The position numbers and the translations under genes are program-made. Below are positions 52,553-61,066 of a stretch of DNA of 64,000 nucleotides, piece by piece. This DNA comes from Roseateles depolymerans (GTDB lineage: Bacteria; Pseudomonadota; Gammaproteobacteria; Burkholderiales; Burkholderiaceae_C). Location of the stretch: assembly GCF_003387155.1 (NCBI RefSeq), contig NZ_QUMT01000002.1, positions 377,694 through 441,693 on the forward strand, written 5' to 3'. Position 1 is the first letter of the stretch; every line of letters begins with the position of its first letter. Below the pieces are notes generated by a model that saw only the letters and a program-made list of their open reading frames with translations, made no database searches and had not been told where the DNA came from.

Positions 52553-54181
52553 ATGTTCCAGATGCCGCCTCCCCACGCCCTGCCTGCCCCCGTATTGGCC
52601 GAGCTGGAGGCCATGGAGGAGGAAGCCATTGCTCCGCCTCTGGCGGGTGCTCCACCGCTCCCGGGGTCGCCGGTGTCCCCGACCTCCCCACATCCCAGCG
52701 GCCGCACCCGCGTGCCGGACCTGAACGCGCTGCTGGGCGCTGATGCACCTGGCGCATCTTGTGCACCCGGCGCACCTGGCGCACCTGGCGCGCGCGACTT
52801 GCCGTCGCCCCAGCCACGTCCAATTGTTCTGGACACCCTCACCCGCCAGGTGGACAAGCTCACCCGGCTGACCTTCCAGCGGTTTGAAGACTTGAGCCGT
52901 CGTCTCGTCGGCGTGTTGACCGAGGACAGTATGGCGGCTGATTCGCGACTGTCGGTGGTGAATGAAGTCCTGGAGGACGCCATTGCAGCCGAGATGGAGG
53001 ACGAGGCAGGGCCCCGCGCACAAGCCGCGATGGGACGCAGGCGCCTTCAAGCGCTTAGAACCGCCAACAAGCTGATGGACCAGCTTGAAAAGATCCGCAC
53101 CGACGGGCACCCACGCGAGCTGGAATTCATCCGACGCGTCTGCCTGAGTACGGCCCAACGGATGCGGATCGCACCGGAGCTGGATCCGGATTTCCTGAAC
53201 CGGATCGTGCAGGTGGACCTGCGGCCGGTGGACGAAGCAATGGCCATCGAGGTGGACCAGGGGCACAACCCCTACCGGCGCTTCCGGCCTGAGTTCAGCT
53301 GCTGGAAGGACGCGCCGGTCCCGCCGTCGCTGCCGCCGTGGGAGCCGCCCGCGCGGGCGATGTCGAGTGCAAGGCTGCTGGTCCTTTGGAACCGTTGGAC
53401 CGAGGCCGGTCTGTGTTTTCCATTCGACGCCTTCGAGCGGTTTCTGTATGACCGGGACGCCGGGCCCCGGGATGTGGAGGCCATCCTCGCGCCATGGATG
53501 GCACTGCCCACGCCTTGCGCGGTGGCCGTGATGACCAGCGATGCCAAGGTCGTTGCGGTTCGCGTGGGCACGCCGGCTGCGGAGCGGGTGTTTGCGGGGC
53601 GAGCCGATCATGAGCTGGCGCGTTATTGCCCCTACACCCGCACCTTGGTGGTCGGCGTGAAGGCCACCGGCGGCCCAGGCAGGCGCTCGGGTGACCATTC
53701 TGATGACGATGGCGACGACGACGCCTCATCACCTTCCTGGCGAGGCCCTCAGCCGCGCCTGGAGATTCCTTCAACCCAGCTCGCCCACTCCGATGGTCGC
53801 CCGCCGCGCTTCTGGATGGAAGTCGGGCGGATGGTCGTGGACGGCTGGAACGACCCGGCCCACACGGTCGGGGGTCCGTCCACCGCGGTGGGTCCCGACA
53901 CGACGCAGGGCCTTGCGGCATCGAAGAGGGTCCCCGCCTCCCGCAGGTTCGAGTCGGTGGCGGGTCGCTGCGCGGCCGACTGCGAGCTCGACCTGCCGCA
54001 AGGCAGCTTTCTGGAAGCGCTTGCCGTCGCCGCGGAGAATGTCCCGCTGGGATTCCCGCTGGGTGTCTCCGAGGAAGAGACCCATGCCCGAGTGGTAGCC
54101 CTGCACCTGTGCGGCATGCACCTTCCCTTGGAGTTGGAGGACTACGTGGTCACGCGCCTGCAGGCAACCCAGGGCGCGTAG
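52553..54181 (+). CDS. Unrecognised 542-aa soluble protein
   Basis: About 542 residues from the ATG at 52553 (GAGG 6 bp before). The N-terminus is Pro-rich with a CAPGAPGAPGA repeat, the middle (about residues 90-200) is helical (LDTLTRQVDKLTRLTFQRFE onward), and the C-terminal half has several predicted strands and an Asp/Gly-rich insertion. No signal peptide or membrane segment. I recognise no family. A segment MVVDGWNDP late in the protein recalls the LMDPWAQ segment of the protein at 28825, which is weak evidence of kinship. A plausible sigma-70 pair is TTGTCA 52463-52468 and CAAGAT 52487-52492. Confidence 0.7.
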   Translation: MFQMPPPHALPAPVLAELEAMEEEAIAPPLAGAPPLPGSPVSPTSPHPSGRTRVPDLNALLGADAPGASCAPGAPGAPGARDLPSPQPRPIVLDTLTRQVDKLTRLTFQRFEDLSRRLVGVLTEDSMAADSRLSVVNEVLEDAIAAEMEDEAGPRAQAAMGRRRLQALRTANKLMDQLEKIRTDGHPRELEFIRRVCLSTAQRMRIAPELDPDFLNRIVQVDLRPVDEAMAIEVDQGHNPYRRFRPEFSCWKDAPVPPSLPPWEPPARAMSSARLLVLWNRWTEAGLCFPFDAFERFLYDRDAGPRDVEAILAPWMALPTPCAVAVMTSDAKVVAVRVGTPAAERVFAGRADHELARYCPYTRTLVVGVKATGGPGRRSGDHSDDDGDDDASSPSWRGPQPRLEIPSTQLAHSDGRPPRFWMEVGRMVVDGWNDPAHTVGGPSTAVGPDTTQGLAASKRVPASRRFESVAGRCAADCELDLPQGSFLEALAVAAENVPLGFPLGVSEEETHARVVALHLCGMHLPLELEDYVVTRLQATQGA

Positions 54182-54248
54182 GCGTAGTCCCCTAGGCGTC
54201 AGCGCGTCGGCCCGCCTCCGTTCGCAGAGTCGACCGCCGCGGCGCCAC

Positions 54249-54264
54249 CGGCACCCGACTTGCC
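54249..54264 (+). promoter_or_regulatory. Sigma-54 -24/-12 element for mscS
   Basis: CGGCACCCGACTTGCC: GGCAC, five bases, TTGC. The predicted transcript start (about 54275) falls at the annotated ATG, so the true start may be a later ATG (54297 or 54312). Confidence 0.55.
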
Positions 54265-54275
54265 CGAAGCGCGGC

Positions 54276-55397
54276 ATGAATACTTCTGCCTGGGAAATGC
54301 GCCTGCGGGCGATGGACATCGAGACGTGGGGGCAATGGCTGGTGGGGGCGGTGATCATCGTCATCGCAGCGCTCCTGCTGCATCGCCTGCTGCGGCCCCT
54401 GGCGCAGCGCCTGGCGCGGTTCTCGGTGGTGGCCACTGCGGTGGTGCGCCGGATCGACCGCGCCTCCCGCTGGGCCATGCCGGTGGTGGGCCTGCTCATC
54501 GCCTCGCAAGGTCTTCCAGAAGGCACCGCCGGTCTGGAAGGCGTGCAGCATCTGCTGGGCGTGCTCACCATCCTCGTGCTGGCCTGGCTTGGGGTGTCCG
54601 CCATCTCCGGCGTGGCCGACGGCATTGCCGAGCTGCATCCCGCCAACGTTGCCGACAACCTCAATGCCCGCCGCATCCAGACCCAGACCAAGGTGCTGGC
54701 GCGCATTGCCAGCGGTGCGCTCATGCTGACGGCCCTGGCCTTTGTGCTGATGACCTTCCCGCGCGCGCGGCAGCTCGGCGCCAGCCTGCTGGCCTCGGCG
54801 GGCATCGCCGGCCTGGTGGTGGGTATTGCGGCGCGGTCGGTCTTCAGCAACTTGCTGGCCGGGCTGCAGATCGCCATGGCGCAGCCCATCCGGCTGGACG
54901 ATGTGCTGATCGTGGAAGGGGAGTGGGGCCGCGTCGAAGAAATCACCAGCACCTATGTCGTGCTGAAGATCTGGGACGAGCGCCGCCTGATCATTCCGCT
55001 GCAGTGGTTCATCGAGCATCCCTTCCAGAACTGGACCCGCACCAGTTCCAGCATCCTCGGCTCGGTGATGCTGTGGGTCGATTACACCTTGCCAGTCACC
55101 GACCTGCGCGAACAGGCCCAGGCCATGTGCCGCCGCTCGGTGCATTGGGATGGACGCGTGTGCGGTGTGCAGGTCACCGACAGTACCGACCGGACGATGC
55201 AGATCCGCGTGCTGGTCAGCTCCAAGGACTCGGGCAGCAACTTCGATCTGCGCTGTGAATTGCGCGAAGGCCTGATCGCCTGGCTGCAAAAGGCGCACCC
55301 GCAGTCGCTGCCGCGGATGCGGGCGCTGGTGGAGAGCGAACCAGCCCCGACTGCGCCGATGGTGCAGCCGTCGCTGCCTCCCTCGCCATCGCCCTGA
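54276..55397 (+). CDS. MscS-family mechanosensitive channel
   Basis: Up to 373 residues. Four to five membrane segments lead into the pore helix (SLLASAGIAGLVVGIAARSV, then SNLLAGLQIAMAQPIRLDD) and the cytoplasmic beta domain (VLKIWDERRLIIPLQWFIE), the MscS signature. It opens on hypo-osmotic shock to release solutes. The promoter position suggests the protein may begin at MDIETWGQWLVG (54312), just before the first membrane segment. It precedes the three-paralogue operon by 93 bp. Confidence 0.92.
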   Translation: MNTSAWEMRLRAMDIETWGQWLVGAVIIVIAALLLHRLLRPLAQRLARFSVVATAVVRRIDRASRWAMPVVGLLIASQGLPEGTAGLEGVQHLLGVLTILVLAWLGVSAISGVADGIAELHPANVADNLNARRIQTQTKVLARIASGALMLTALAFVLMTFPRARQLGASLLASAGIAGLVVGIAARSVFSNLLAGLQIAMAQPIRLDDVLIVEGEWGRVEEITSTYVVLKIWDERRLIIPLQWFIEHPFQNWTRTSSSILGSVMLWVDYTLPVTDLREQAQAMCRRSVHWDGRVCGVQVTDSTDRTMQIRVLVSSKDSGSNFDLRCELREGLIAWLQKAHPQSLPRMRALVESEPAPTAPMVQPSLPPSPSP

Positions 55398-55489
55398 GCG
55401 GGTGAACAAACGGGCCCTGTCCTTGACTGAGAAGCCGTCGACGCCACCCCAAGGAGGGTGTGGTGCGAGGCGATCTACAAGGAGAGACC

Positions 55490-56977
55490 GTGTTCCACTC
55501 ATTCACCGCCTGCCTGCCCCATTGCCTGCGCGGCGCGGATGTCCCCGATGAGCCGATGGGCGAGGCCGAATGCAGCCGCGATGGCATCGCGCCTGCGAAC
55601 CGCAGCGCATCGGTCCGCGGATCGCAGGCCTCCCGCAGTGGCACCACCACCCGCTTCATGCAGATGCAGGGGGTCCTGGAGGACTTGCAGGCCATGCAGG
55701 CCTGGCCGAAGGCCTCAACGGTGCTGCGGCAGATCGCCGAAGGTCGGGACTTGGTCAGCAGGGTCAACCGCAGTGATCGGGGGGATAAGACCCTGAAGGA
55801 GGAGATCCAACAGTGGCAGAGCAATGTGCAGCGTTTCAAGGAGCAATGGGCCCAGTTTCAAACCCTGCCGATGCAGTCGCTGAGTGAGTGGCAACAGGTG
55901 TCCCGGCGGCAGCTGCCGCCTGATTTTCAGGTGCATGTGGACGAACAGCTGGTCTACGCCCAGCAGGACATTGAACGGGGGCTCGACGCCTTCAGCAATC
56001 AGAGGTTTTTCTCCGCGAGGGAGCTGGATGCCAGTGCAGGGGAGCATCTGGACCGGGCCGGCAAGCTGATCGATGTCTTTTCCAAGGCGATACCGGCGGA
56101 ACACAGCTTGATCGTCGAGATGCTTGAGCGAAACCGGACGGTCAACAGCTTTGCTGAGGTGGATCGAAAGCTCGCCGGTCTGGTGCAGGACGTTCAGAAC
56201 CCCGGCCGACGTGCGCTCCCGTCGGAGGGGCAATGGTCGGTAACCTCCGCGGAGGCTGCAGACGCTCCGGCTGAGCCGGGGGACGTCATCAAACTCCTTC
56301 GGACGCTGAAGGAGCAGGCCAGGGCCCTGCCGGCCAGCCAGAGGCTCAGGATGTCGTTCCTGGCGCACTGTGAGGCCATGCATCGAGAGATGAGCAAAAG
56401 GACCCCGTCGGTGTCCATGGACGTGGTGCGCCAGCAATTGAATGCCCTGCAGACCACTTTGAAGGTGGATTCGAATGTCCGCAAGCTGAGGAATGCCGCC
56501 GAGGAACAACTGAGCAAGGTGGATGACGCCGTCAAGAAGTTGCCGTTGTCCTTGCATTATCGAAGGGATGAGGCCGCGGACCGGTGGAACAGGCTGACCG
56601 TTGCGTATCACGACGGGGACTACAGCAAAGCCGCGCAGATCTTTGCGCAAGCCCGGCATGTGAACCAAGCCACCCTCATGCTGGCGGAGGGGGACTATGA
56701 CAGGAACTACCTGTCCAACGCCTTTGAGCTGCGCAATCACTATGTGGCCATCGCCGAGCCTTTGCTGAACCGGGCGACGACCTTCCTGGAGCGGAGGCTG
56801 AAGGACAGCGTTGAGCGGGCGCTTGCCATGATGGACAAGGCCACCGACGTTGAGATGATCAATAGATGCCTGTATGAGCTGGAGATGAGCGTAGGGATGC
56901 TCCAGACCGCCGCGGCGAATGCGCGCACCAGCCGCAGTCGCCCTGCATGGACGCCGGAATCGCTGATGGGGGCGTGA
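55490..56977 (+). CDS. Paralogue 1 of a three-gene helical-protein operon, unknown
   Basis: About 495 residues. Two start regions have ribosome sites: AAGGAGG before the GTGs at 55460/55463, and AAGGAG before the GTG at 55490. I choose 55490 because the product then starts MF, as do both paralogues. It is all-helical with no signal peptide: a short motif around LQAMQAWPKASTVLRQIAEG, a long helical middle (residues 90-230) and a C-terminal helical domain (DAVKKLPLSLHYRRDEAADR onward). It matches no family I know. The stop overlaps the next start (TGATG). Confidence 0.72.
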   Translation: MFHSFTACLPHCLRGADVPDEPMGEAECSRDGIAPANRSASVRGSQASRSGTTTRFMQMQGVLEDLQAMQAWPKASTVLRQIAEGRDLVSRVNRSDRGDKTLKEEIQQWQSNVQRFKEQWAQFQTLPMQSLSEWQQVSRRQLPPDFQVHVDEQLVYAQQDIERGLDAFSNQRFFSARELDASAGEHLDRAGKLIDVFSKAIPAEHSLIVEMLERNRTVNSFAEVDRKLAGLVQDVQNPGRRALPSEGQWSVTSAEAADAPAEPGDVIKLLRTLKEQARALPASQRLRMSFLAHCEAMHREMSKRTPSVSMDVVRQQLNALQTTLKVDSNVRKLRNAAEEQLSKVDDAVKKLPLSLHYRRDEAADRWNRLTVAYHDGDYSKAAQIFAQARHVNQATLMLAEGDYDRNYLSNAFELRNHYVAIAEPLLNRATTFLERRLKDSVERALAMMDKATDVEMINRCLYELEMSVGMLQTAAANARTSRSRPAWTPESLMGA

Positions 56978-58650
56978 TGTTTGCATTCCGGAACATCAAG
57001 GCGGACGAGTACTGTGCAGTACCCGGTCATGACCCCGACGAGCCCCCGACCCGCACGGGGCCCGCGAATGTCAGTGCGTCCACCCCCATCGCGACCGGTG
57101 TGTCCGGCGCGTCCGGCGCGCCCGGCGCGTCCGAGGTGCATCCTGAACTGGCCTCGCCGGTGGCCCTCTACCTCAAGGTCATGGAGAGCGTGCGTCCATT
57201 GCGCGAATGGGCTCCCGACAAAGGGCGTTTGAAGGAGCTGCTGGACAAAGCCCTGGCGGCTGAGGCGGTGGCGCTCAAGGGAGGCACGCCGTCCGCGGCG
57301 GAACGTCAGCATGCGGTGCAGTTGGCGAGCGATCTCGCCCCCTTCCTGCACACCTGGGACAAGATGCGCGGGGTGCGGGAAAAGAAGATGGAGCACTATG
57401 AATGGACCCTCACGCAACCCTTGAAGGCGCCGTTCGATGACCTGGTGCAGCGCCAATTGGCCCAGGCGGGTTTCCGGTTCGGTCAGGCCCATCGGAGCTT
57501 CCTGCAGGGTCACCTGACAGAGGCCCTTCAATGGCATGACGCAGCCATGGATTTCTGCGCCCTGGCAGATGCCCTGATCGAGTGTGAACGCATCGGGACG
57601 CCTGAGCATGCGCAAATGCTGAGCTTGTTGTTCGACCTCGGCATGTCGGTCAACAGCTTCAAGGGATTCAAGGGCTTGATCGCTGACGCCCCCTGGAGGG
57701 CAGGCACGTCCGCTGCAAAGCGCTCAAAGGTCTCCCGCACCACGGCGTCATCCGTTCCCCGCGTGTCGTCCCCGGCCGCCACCGGGGACGCTGCCGGGGT
57801 GGGGCTCACCGTGGGCCAGCGACTGCAGTCCTTGCGTGAAACCTTGGCCCCTTCGCCGCTCCAGCTGCAGGTCATCGGCGTCTGCCGGGGCACTCCGGCT
57901 GAGCCGCTGGCCGACCCAGGTGGCAGGATGAAGGCGGCCCTGGACCTTCTCATCCAGGAGCGGCCGCACAATGGCACGCCGGCGACGCCGCGCTATTTGT
58001 CCCTGCTCGGTGCGCTGGAGACAGAGGTCCAACAGGCCAGCGCCCTCCAGCAGCTCAGGCACAGCGCGGCGCAGGCTCAAGCGAGCCTGGAGACGTTCCT
58101 GGAATCCGACCCCTTTCTCAAGGATCTGCTGAAGCATTTCGTCAATCCCGTACGGGCGTGGCAACTCGAGAGCGCGCAGAAAGCGCAGCGAGGTCACTAT
58201 GAGCGAGCTCACTACCGTGCGCGCGTCGCTCTGGAATCGGCGACGGCGTGCCTTGTCAAGGCCAAGGCATGGACGTCGGGGGATTGGCCGAGCCTGCCAT
58301 CGCAGGTCAAGGAATGGAAACGGCTCGCCGATGCGCGCGTCCAATCGGGCCGAGACCTCAAGTACCTGACGGCCCAGCACATGGTCGAGCGGTTCCATGA
58401 GTACGCACGCCGATTTGACCTCGCCACCGATCCCGCTCAGGCTGATCAGGCGCTGGCGGGCATGGCGCAGAGCCTGAAGCTGGCCAAGTTCTACAACCAG
58501 CCCTATCGCAGAGCGGCGGTCAATGGCGCGAGCGTGCCTGCCGAAGGCGCGGCGTCCGGGCATCCCTCCAGCGTTTCCGTCGCAACGCAGACCGATCCCC
58601 CCATCGATCTCCCCATCGATCCCCACACAGCCGCCCCTCCGGAGCTCTGA
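56977..58650 (+). CDS. Paralogue 2 of the three-gene operon, unknown
   Basis: About 557 residues from the ATG at 56977, whose A is the last base of the preceding TGA. After a disordered N-terminus with a SGASGAPGAS repeat comes MESVRPLREWAPDKGRLKEL, the same short motif as in paralogue 1. Next is a domain clearly shared with paralogue 3: EHYEWTLTQPLKAPFDDLV, ERIGTPEHAQMLSLLFDLGM and a final DAPW. A Ser/Thr/Pro linker leads to a second shared helical domain (PRYLSLLGALETEVQQA). No catalytic motif, signal or membrane segment. It overlaps the next start as TGATG. Confidence 0.75.
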   Translation: MFAFRNIKADEYCAVPGHDPDEPPTRTGPANVSASTPIATGVSGASGAPGASEVHPELASPVALYLKVMESVRPLREWAPDKGRLKELLDKALAAEAVALKGGTPSAAERQHAVQLASDLAPFLHTWDKMRGVREKKMEHYEWTLTQPLKAPFDDLVQRQLAQAGFRFGQAHRSFLQGHLTEALQWHDAAMDFCALADALIECERIGTPEHAQMLSLLFDLGMSVNSFKGFKGLIADAPWRAGTSAAKRSKVSRTTASSVPRVSSPAATGDAAGVGLTVGQRLQSLRETLAPSPLQLQVIGVCRGTPAEPLADPGGRMKAALDLLIQERPHNGTPATPRYLSLLGALETEVQQASALQQLRHSAAQAQASLETFLESDPFLKDLLKHFVNPVRAWQLESAQKAQRGHYERAHYRARVALESATACLVKAKAWTSGDWPSLPSQVKEWKRLADARVQSGRDLKYLTAQHMVERFHEYARRFDLATDPAQADQALAGMAQSLKLAKFYNQPYRRAAVNGASVPAEGAASGHPSSVSVATQTDPPIDLPIDPHTAAPPEL

Positions 58651-60266
58651 TGTTTTCCCAAGTTCTCGATGCATTGCGCAGCACCAGTTCGCTGATTACC
58701 GGGTTATGGAATGACCCTTCAGGCGATGCCGGCACGGACTCCGCCGCCCTGCCGGATCTTCACCATCGGCTCACGGTGCGGCTGGACCAGCTCAGAGCCT
58801 GGAACCCGGCGGGCGGACAACTCCGGACGCTCAAGGACTCGTGCGAGGGCGCTGAGTCCCGCATTCTGACCCTGCGCACCGTCAACGACGAGTGGGCCAC
58901 CTTCATGGACACGCTGGATAGGGAGGTCGAGTTCTACCAGGAGATTTGGGAGCACCTGCCCGGTCTGAGCCAACGGCGAATCGACCGCTTTGCATGGACC
59001 CTGACGGAGCCGCTGGAGCAGCCGTATGACTTGCTCGTGTTGGAGTATGTGTCGGATGCGCAGAAGCAGTTTCAAAGGGCCTGGGACTCTTTCCAGCATG
59101 GGTACCGGACTGCCGCGATCGATCTTCACGGGTTTGCCATGACCGACTGTGATTTGGCGGAATCCGTCATTCGCTGCTATCAATATGGCACTCCGCAGCA
59201 AAAAGAGAAGCTTCAGGCGCTCTACCTCCAGGCCGATGTGTCGATGGCTGCAACTCGGCAGTTTCAAGCTTATCTGCGCGAGGCGCCATGGGATCACAAC
59301 CTGTGCCAGGGCGGCCCCTTTCCTGCGAGTCTGATGCCGCCGCCGCCGATTCCTCCTCGCCGCCCTCCAGCGACTGCCGGCACCTCTCTGGCTGCATCCG
59401 CGACCTCGACCTCGACCTCGACCTCGACCTCGACCTCGACCCCGACGTCACTCATGGCCGCGGCGGCCAGCAGCCCGGCGGCGACCCTCCGTGCCGAGAC
59501 GCCTCTGATGGAGAGACTGATGGCGCTGGACCTGTCGCTCCAGGGGCGCGGCACCTCTGCCGGGCGCGAATTGCAGGCTCACAGCCGTGCGGATGGCACC
59601 GTGCGAGCGTGTCTCACGCGTCTGGACCGGATACAGATACAACCCACGGAGCTGGATCCGGACAGCCACCTGAGTCTGCGCCTGGCCATGCTGGAAGCGC
59701 TGGCGACGTCCCAGCAAGCTTCCCCGTCGCCGTCTTACCTGGCTTCTCTGCAGCGGCTGGAGGCGGACGTCGAGCGGGCACGGGCGGCTCAGCAGCAGTT
59801 GAGGGACGCCAGGGAGGCGGTCATCAGTCTCAAGAAAGTCGTCAAGGCCGACCCTGCCACGCAGCAGACGCTGACGTGGATGGTGGAGCAGGCCGAGAAG
59901 TTGCAGAAAGCGGCTGCCGATGCCGGTAAAGCCGGGCAGTTGGCGTTGAAGGCGGAACGAGCCAGTGAATGCCTGACGCTCGCCACCAAGGCCCGCGAGA
60001 AGGCCCGGCAGATTCAGCAAGGCCTGTGGCCGGATGCAGAGGCTCAACTGCAGCGTTGCTCATCGCTTCGCCAGCAACTGGCTCAGGTCAAAAATGGACC
60101 GGCCCCCCTGATCCAGGACCGACTCCGTCAACGATTCAAGGCTCAGGAGTGGGCGTTTCACACCGCCGATGATGCCAAACAGGCGCAGCGGATGCTGCAG
60201 GCGCTGAGTGCCACCTTGAACACGGTCCGAGCCCTCGGATTCCACCAGGGAGGACCGCAGGCATAA
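58650..60266 (+). CDS. Paralogue 3 of the three-gene operon, unknown
   Basis: A 538-residue protein from the ATG at 58650 (TGATG overlap). The order of segments parallels paralogue 2: VRLDQLRAWNPAGGQLRTLK, RFAWTLTEPLEQPYDLLVLE, YQYGTPQQKEKLQALYLQAD and EAPW, then a linker containing a TS repeat and the second shared domain SYLASLQRLEADVERARAAQ. The C-terminal part is a long Ala/Gln/Lys coiled coil. No signal peptide. It ends 35 bp before the convergent otsB stop. Function unknown. Confidence 0.75.
   Translation: MFSQVLDALRSTSSLITGLWNDPSGDAGTDSAALPDLHHRLTVRLDQLRAWNPAGGQLRTLKDSCEGAESRILTLRTVNDEWATFMDTLDREVEFYQEIWEHLPGLSQRRIDRFAWTLTEPLEQPYDLLVLEYVSDAQKQFQRAWDSFQHGYRTAAIDLHGFAMTDCDLAESVIRCYQYGTPQQKEKLQALYLQADVSMAATRQFQAYLREAPWDHNLCQGGPFPASLMPPPPIPPRRPPATAGTSLAASATSTSTSTSTSTSTPTSLMAAAASSPAATLRAETPLMERLMALDLSLQGRGTSAGRELQAHSRADGTVRACLTRLDRIQIQPTELDPDSHLSLRLAMLEALATSQQASPSPSYLASLQRLEADVERARAAQQQLRDAREAVISLKKVVKADPATQQTLTWMVEQAEKLQKAAADAGKAGQLALKAERASECLTLATKAREKARQIQQGLWPDAEAQLQRCSSLRQQLAQVKNGPAPLIQDRLRQRFKAQEWAFHTADDAKQAQRMLQALSATLNTVRALGFHQGGPQA
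59405..59440 (+). repeat. Hexanucleotide tandem repeat (CTCGAC)6
   Basis: Six perfect CTCGAC units inside paralogue 3 encode a Ser-Thr run. Unit gain or loss keeps the frame, so the linker length can vary without inactivating the gene. Confidence 0.92.
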
Positions 60267-60301
60267 GGCTCTCAGCCGCTCATCCGCTCAGCCGCAGCCG
60301 C

Positions 60302-61066
60302 TTAACGGCCCAGCGCGTCCACCATCTGCTGCAGCACCTGCGCCATTTCCGCCTGCTCCTGCAGGTAGTAGCGCGCATGGCTGTGGTCCAGCCGCGGCCC
60401 GACCCGCACGGTGACCCAGTCCCGCTCGGCCCGCTCGAACACCGGCTCGTCGTTGGTGTCGTCCCCGGCGTAGAAGCCGCTGCGGCAGCCGTATCGGGCC
60501 ATCAACCGGTGCATCGCATCCCCCTTGTCGGGGGCACTGTCCACCAGCACATTGACCACCTGCTTGCCGGGCTCGATGAGCACCTGCGGCGGCAGCTCGG
60601 TCAGCAGCTCCTCGATGACCGCACGGGCCTGCACCGGGTCTGGCGACAGCCGGTAATGGATGGCGATGGACGCCCCCTTGTCCTCGATGAACACGCCCGC
60701 GGTGGACAGCGCGGTGCGACGCGCGTCCACCCGCGCCCGGAACGGCGCCAGCGCCTCCACGGCGGCGGCATCCGGTCCCTCCAGCAGGTCCTCCGCGCCA
60801 TGGTTGCCCACGATGTGAGTGGGCGTGAATCCCAGGCGCTGCCGCACATCGTCCACCTGCCGGCCGGTGAGGATCACCAGCGGCAGACGCTGCGCCAGCG
60901 TGGTCAGCAGCGGCACCATCTCCGGCGGCGTGCGGGCCGTCTCCGGGTGCATGACGATGGGGGCGAGGGTCCCGTCGAAGTCGAAGGCCAGCAGCGGCTG
61001 CTGCTGCACCAGCCGGGTCAGGGCCTCGCGCCCCTCCGGACTCAGCAGATGTTGTTGCAGACTCAT
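60302..61066 (-). CDS. otsB: Trehalose-6-phosphate phosphatase OtsB
   Basis: A 254-residue HAD phosphatase that releases trehalose from trehalose 6-phosphate. Nucleophile motif FDFDGTLAPIV (Asp29, Asp31), then VILTGRQVDDVRQRLG, VGNHGAE and the last motif FYAGDDTNDEPVF. Starts at the ATG at 61066 overlapping the otsA stop as ATGA; the frame before it is a shadow. Last gene of the trehalose operon. Confidence 0.95.
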   Translation of the reverse strand: MSLQQHLLSPEGREALTRLVQQQPLLAFDFDGTLAPIVMHPETARTPPEMVPLLTTLAQRLPLVILTGRQVDDVRQRLGFTPTHIVGNHGAEDLLEGPDAAAVEALAPFRARVDARRTALSTAGVFIEDKGASIAIHYRLSPDPVQARAVIEELLTELPPQVLIEPGKQVVNVLVDSAPDKGDAMHRLMARYGCRSGFYAGDDTNDEPVFERAERDWVTVRVGPRLDHSHARYYLQEQAEMAQVLQQMVDALGR

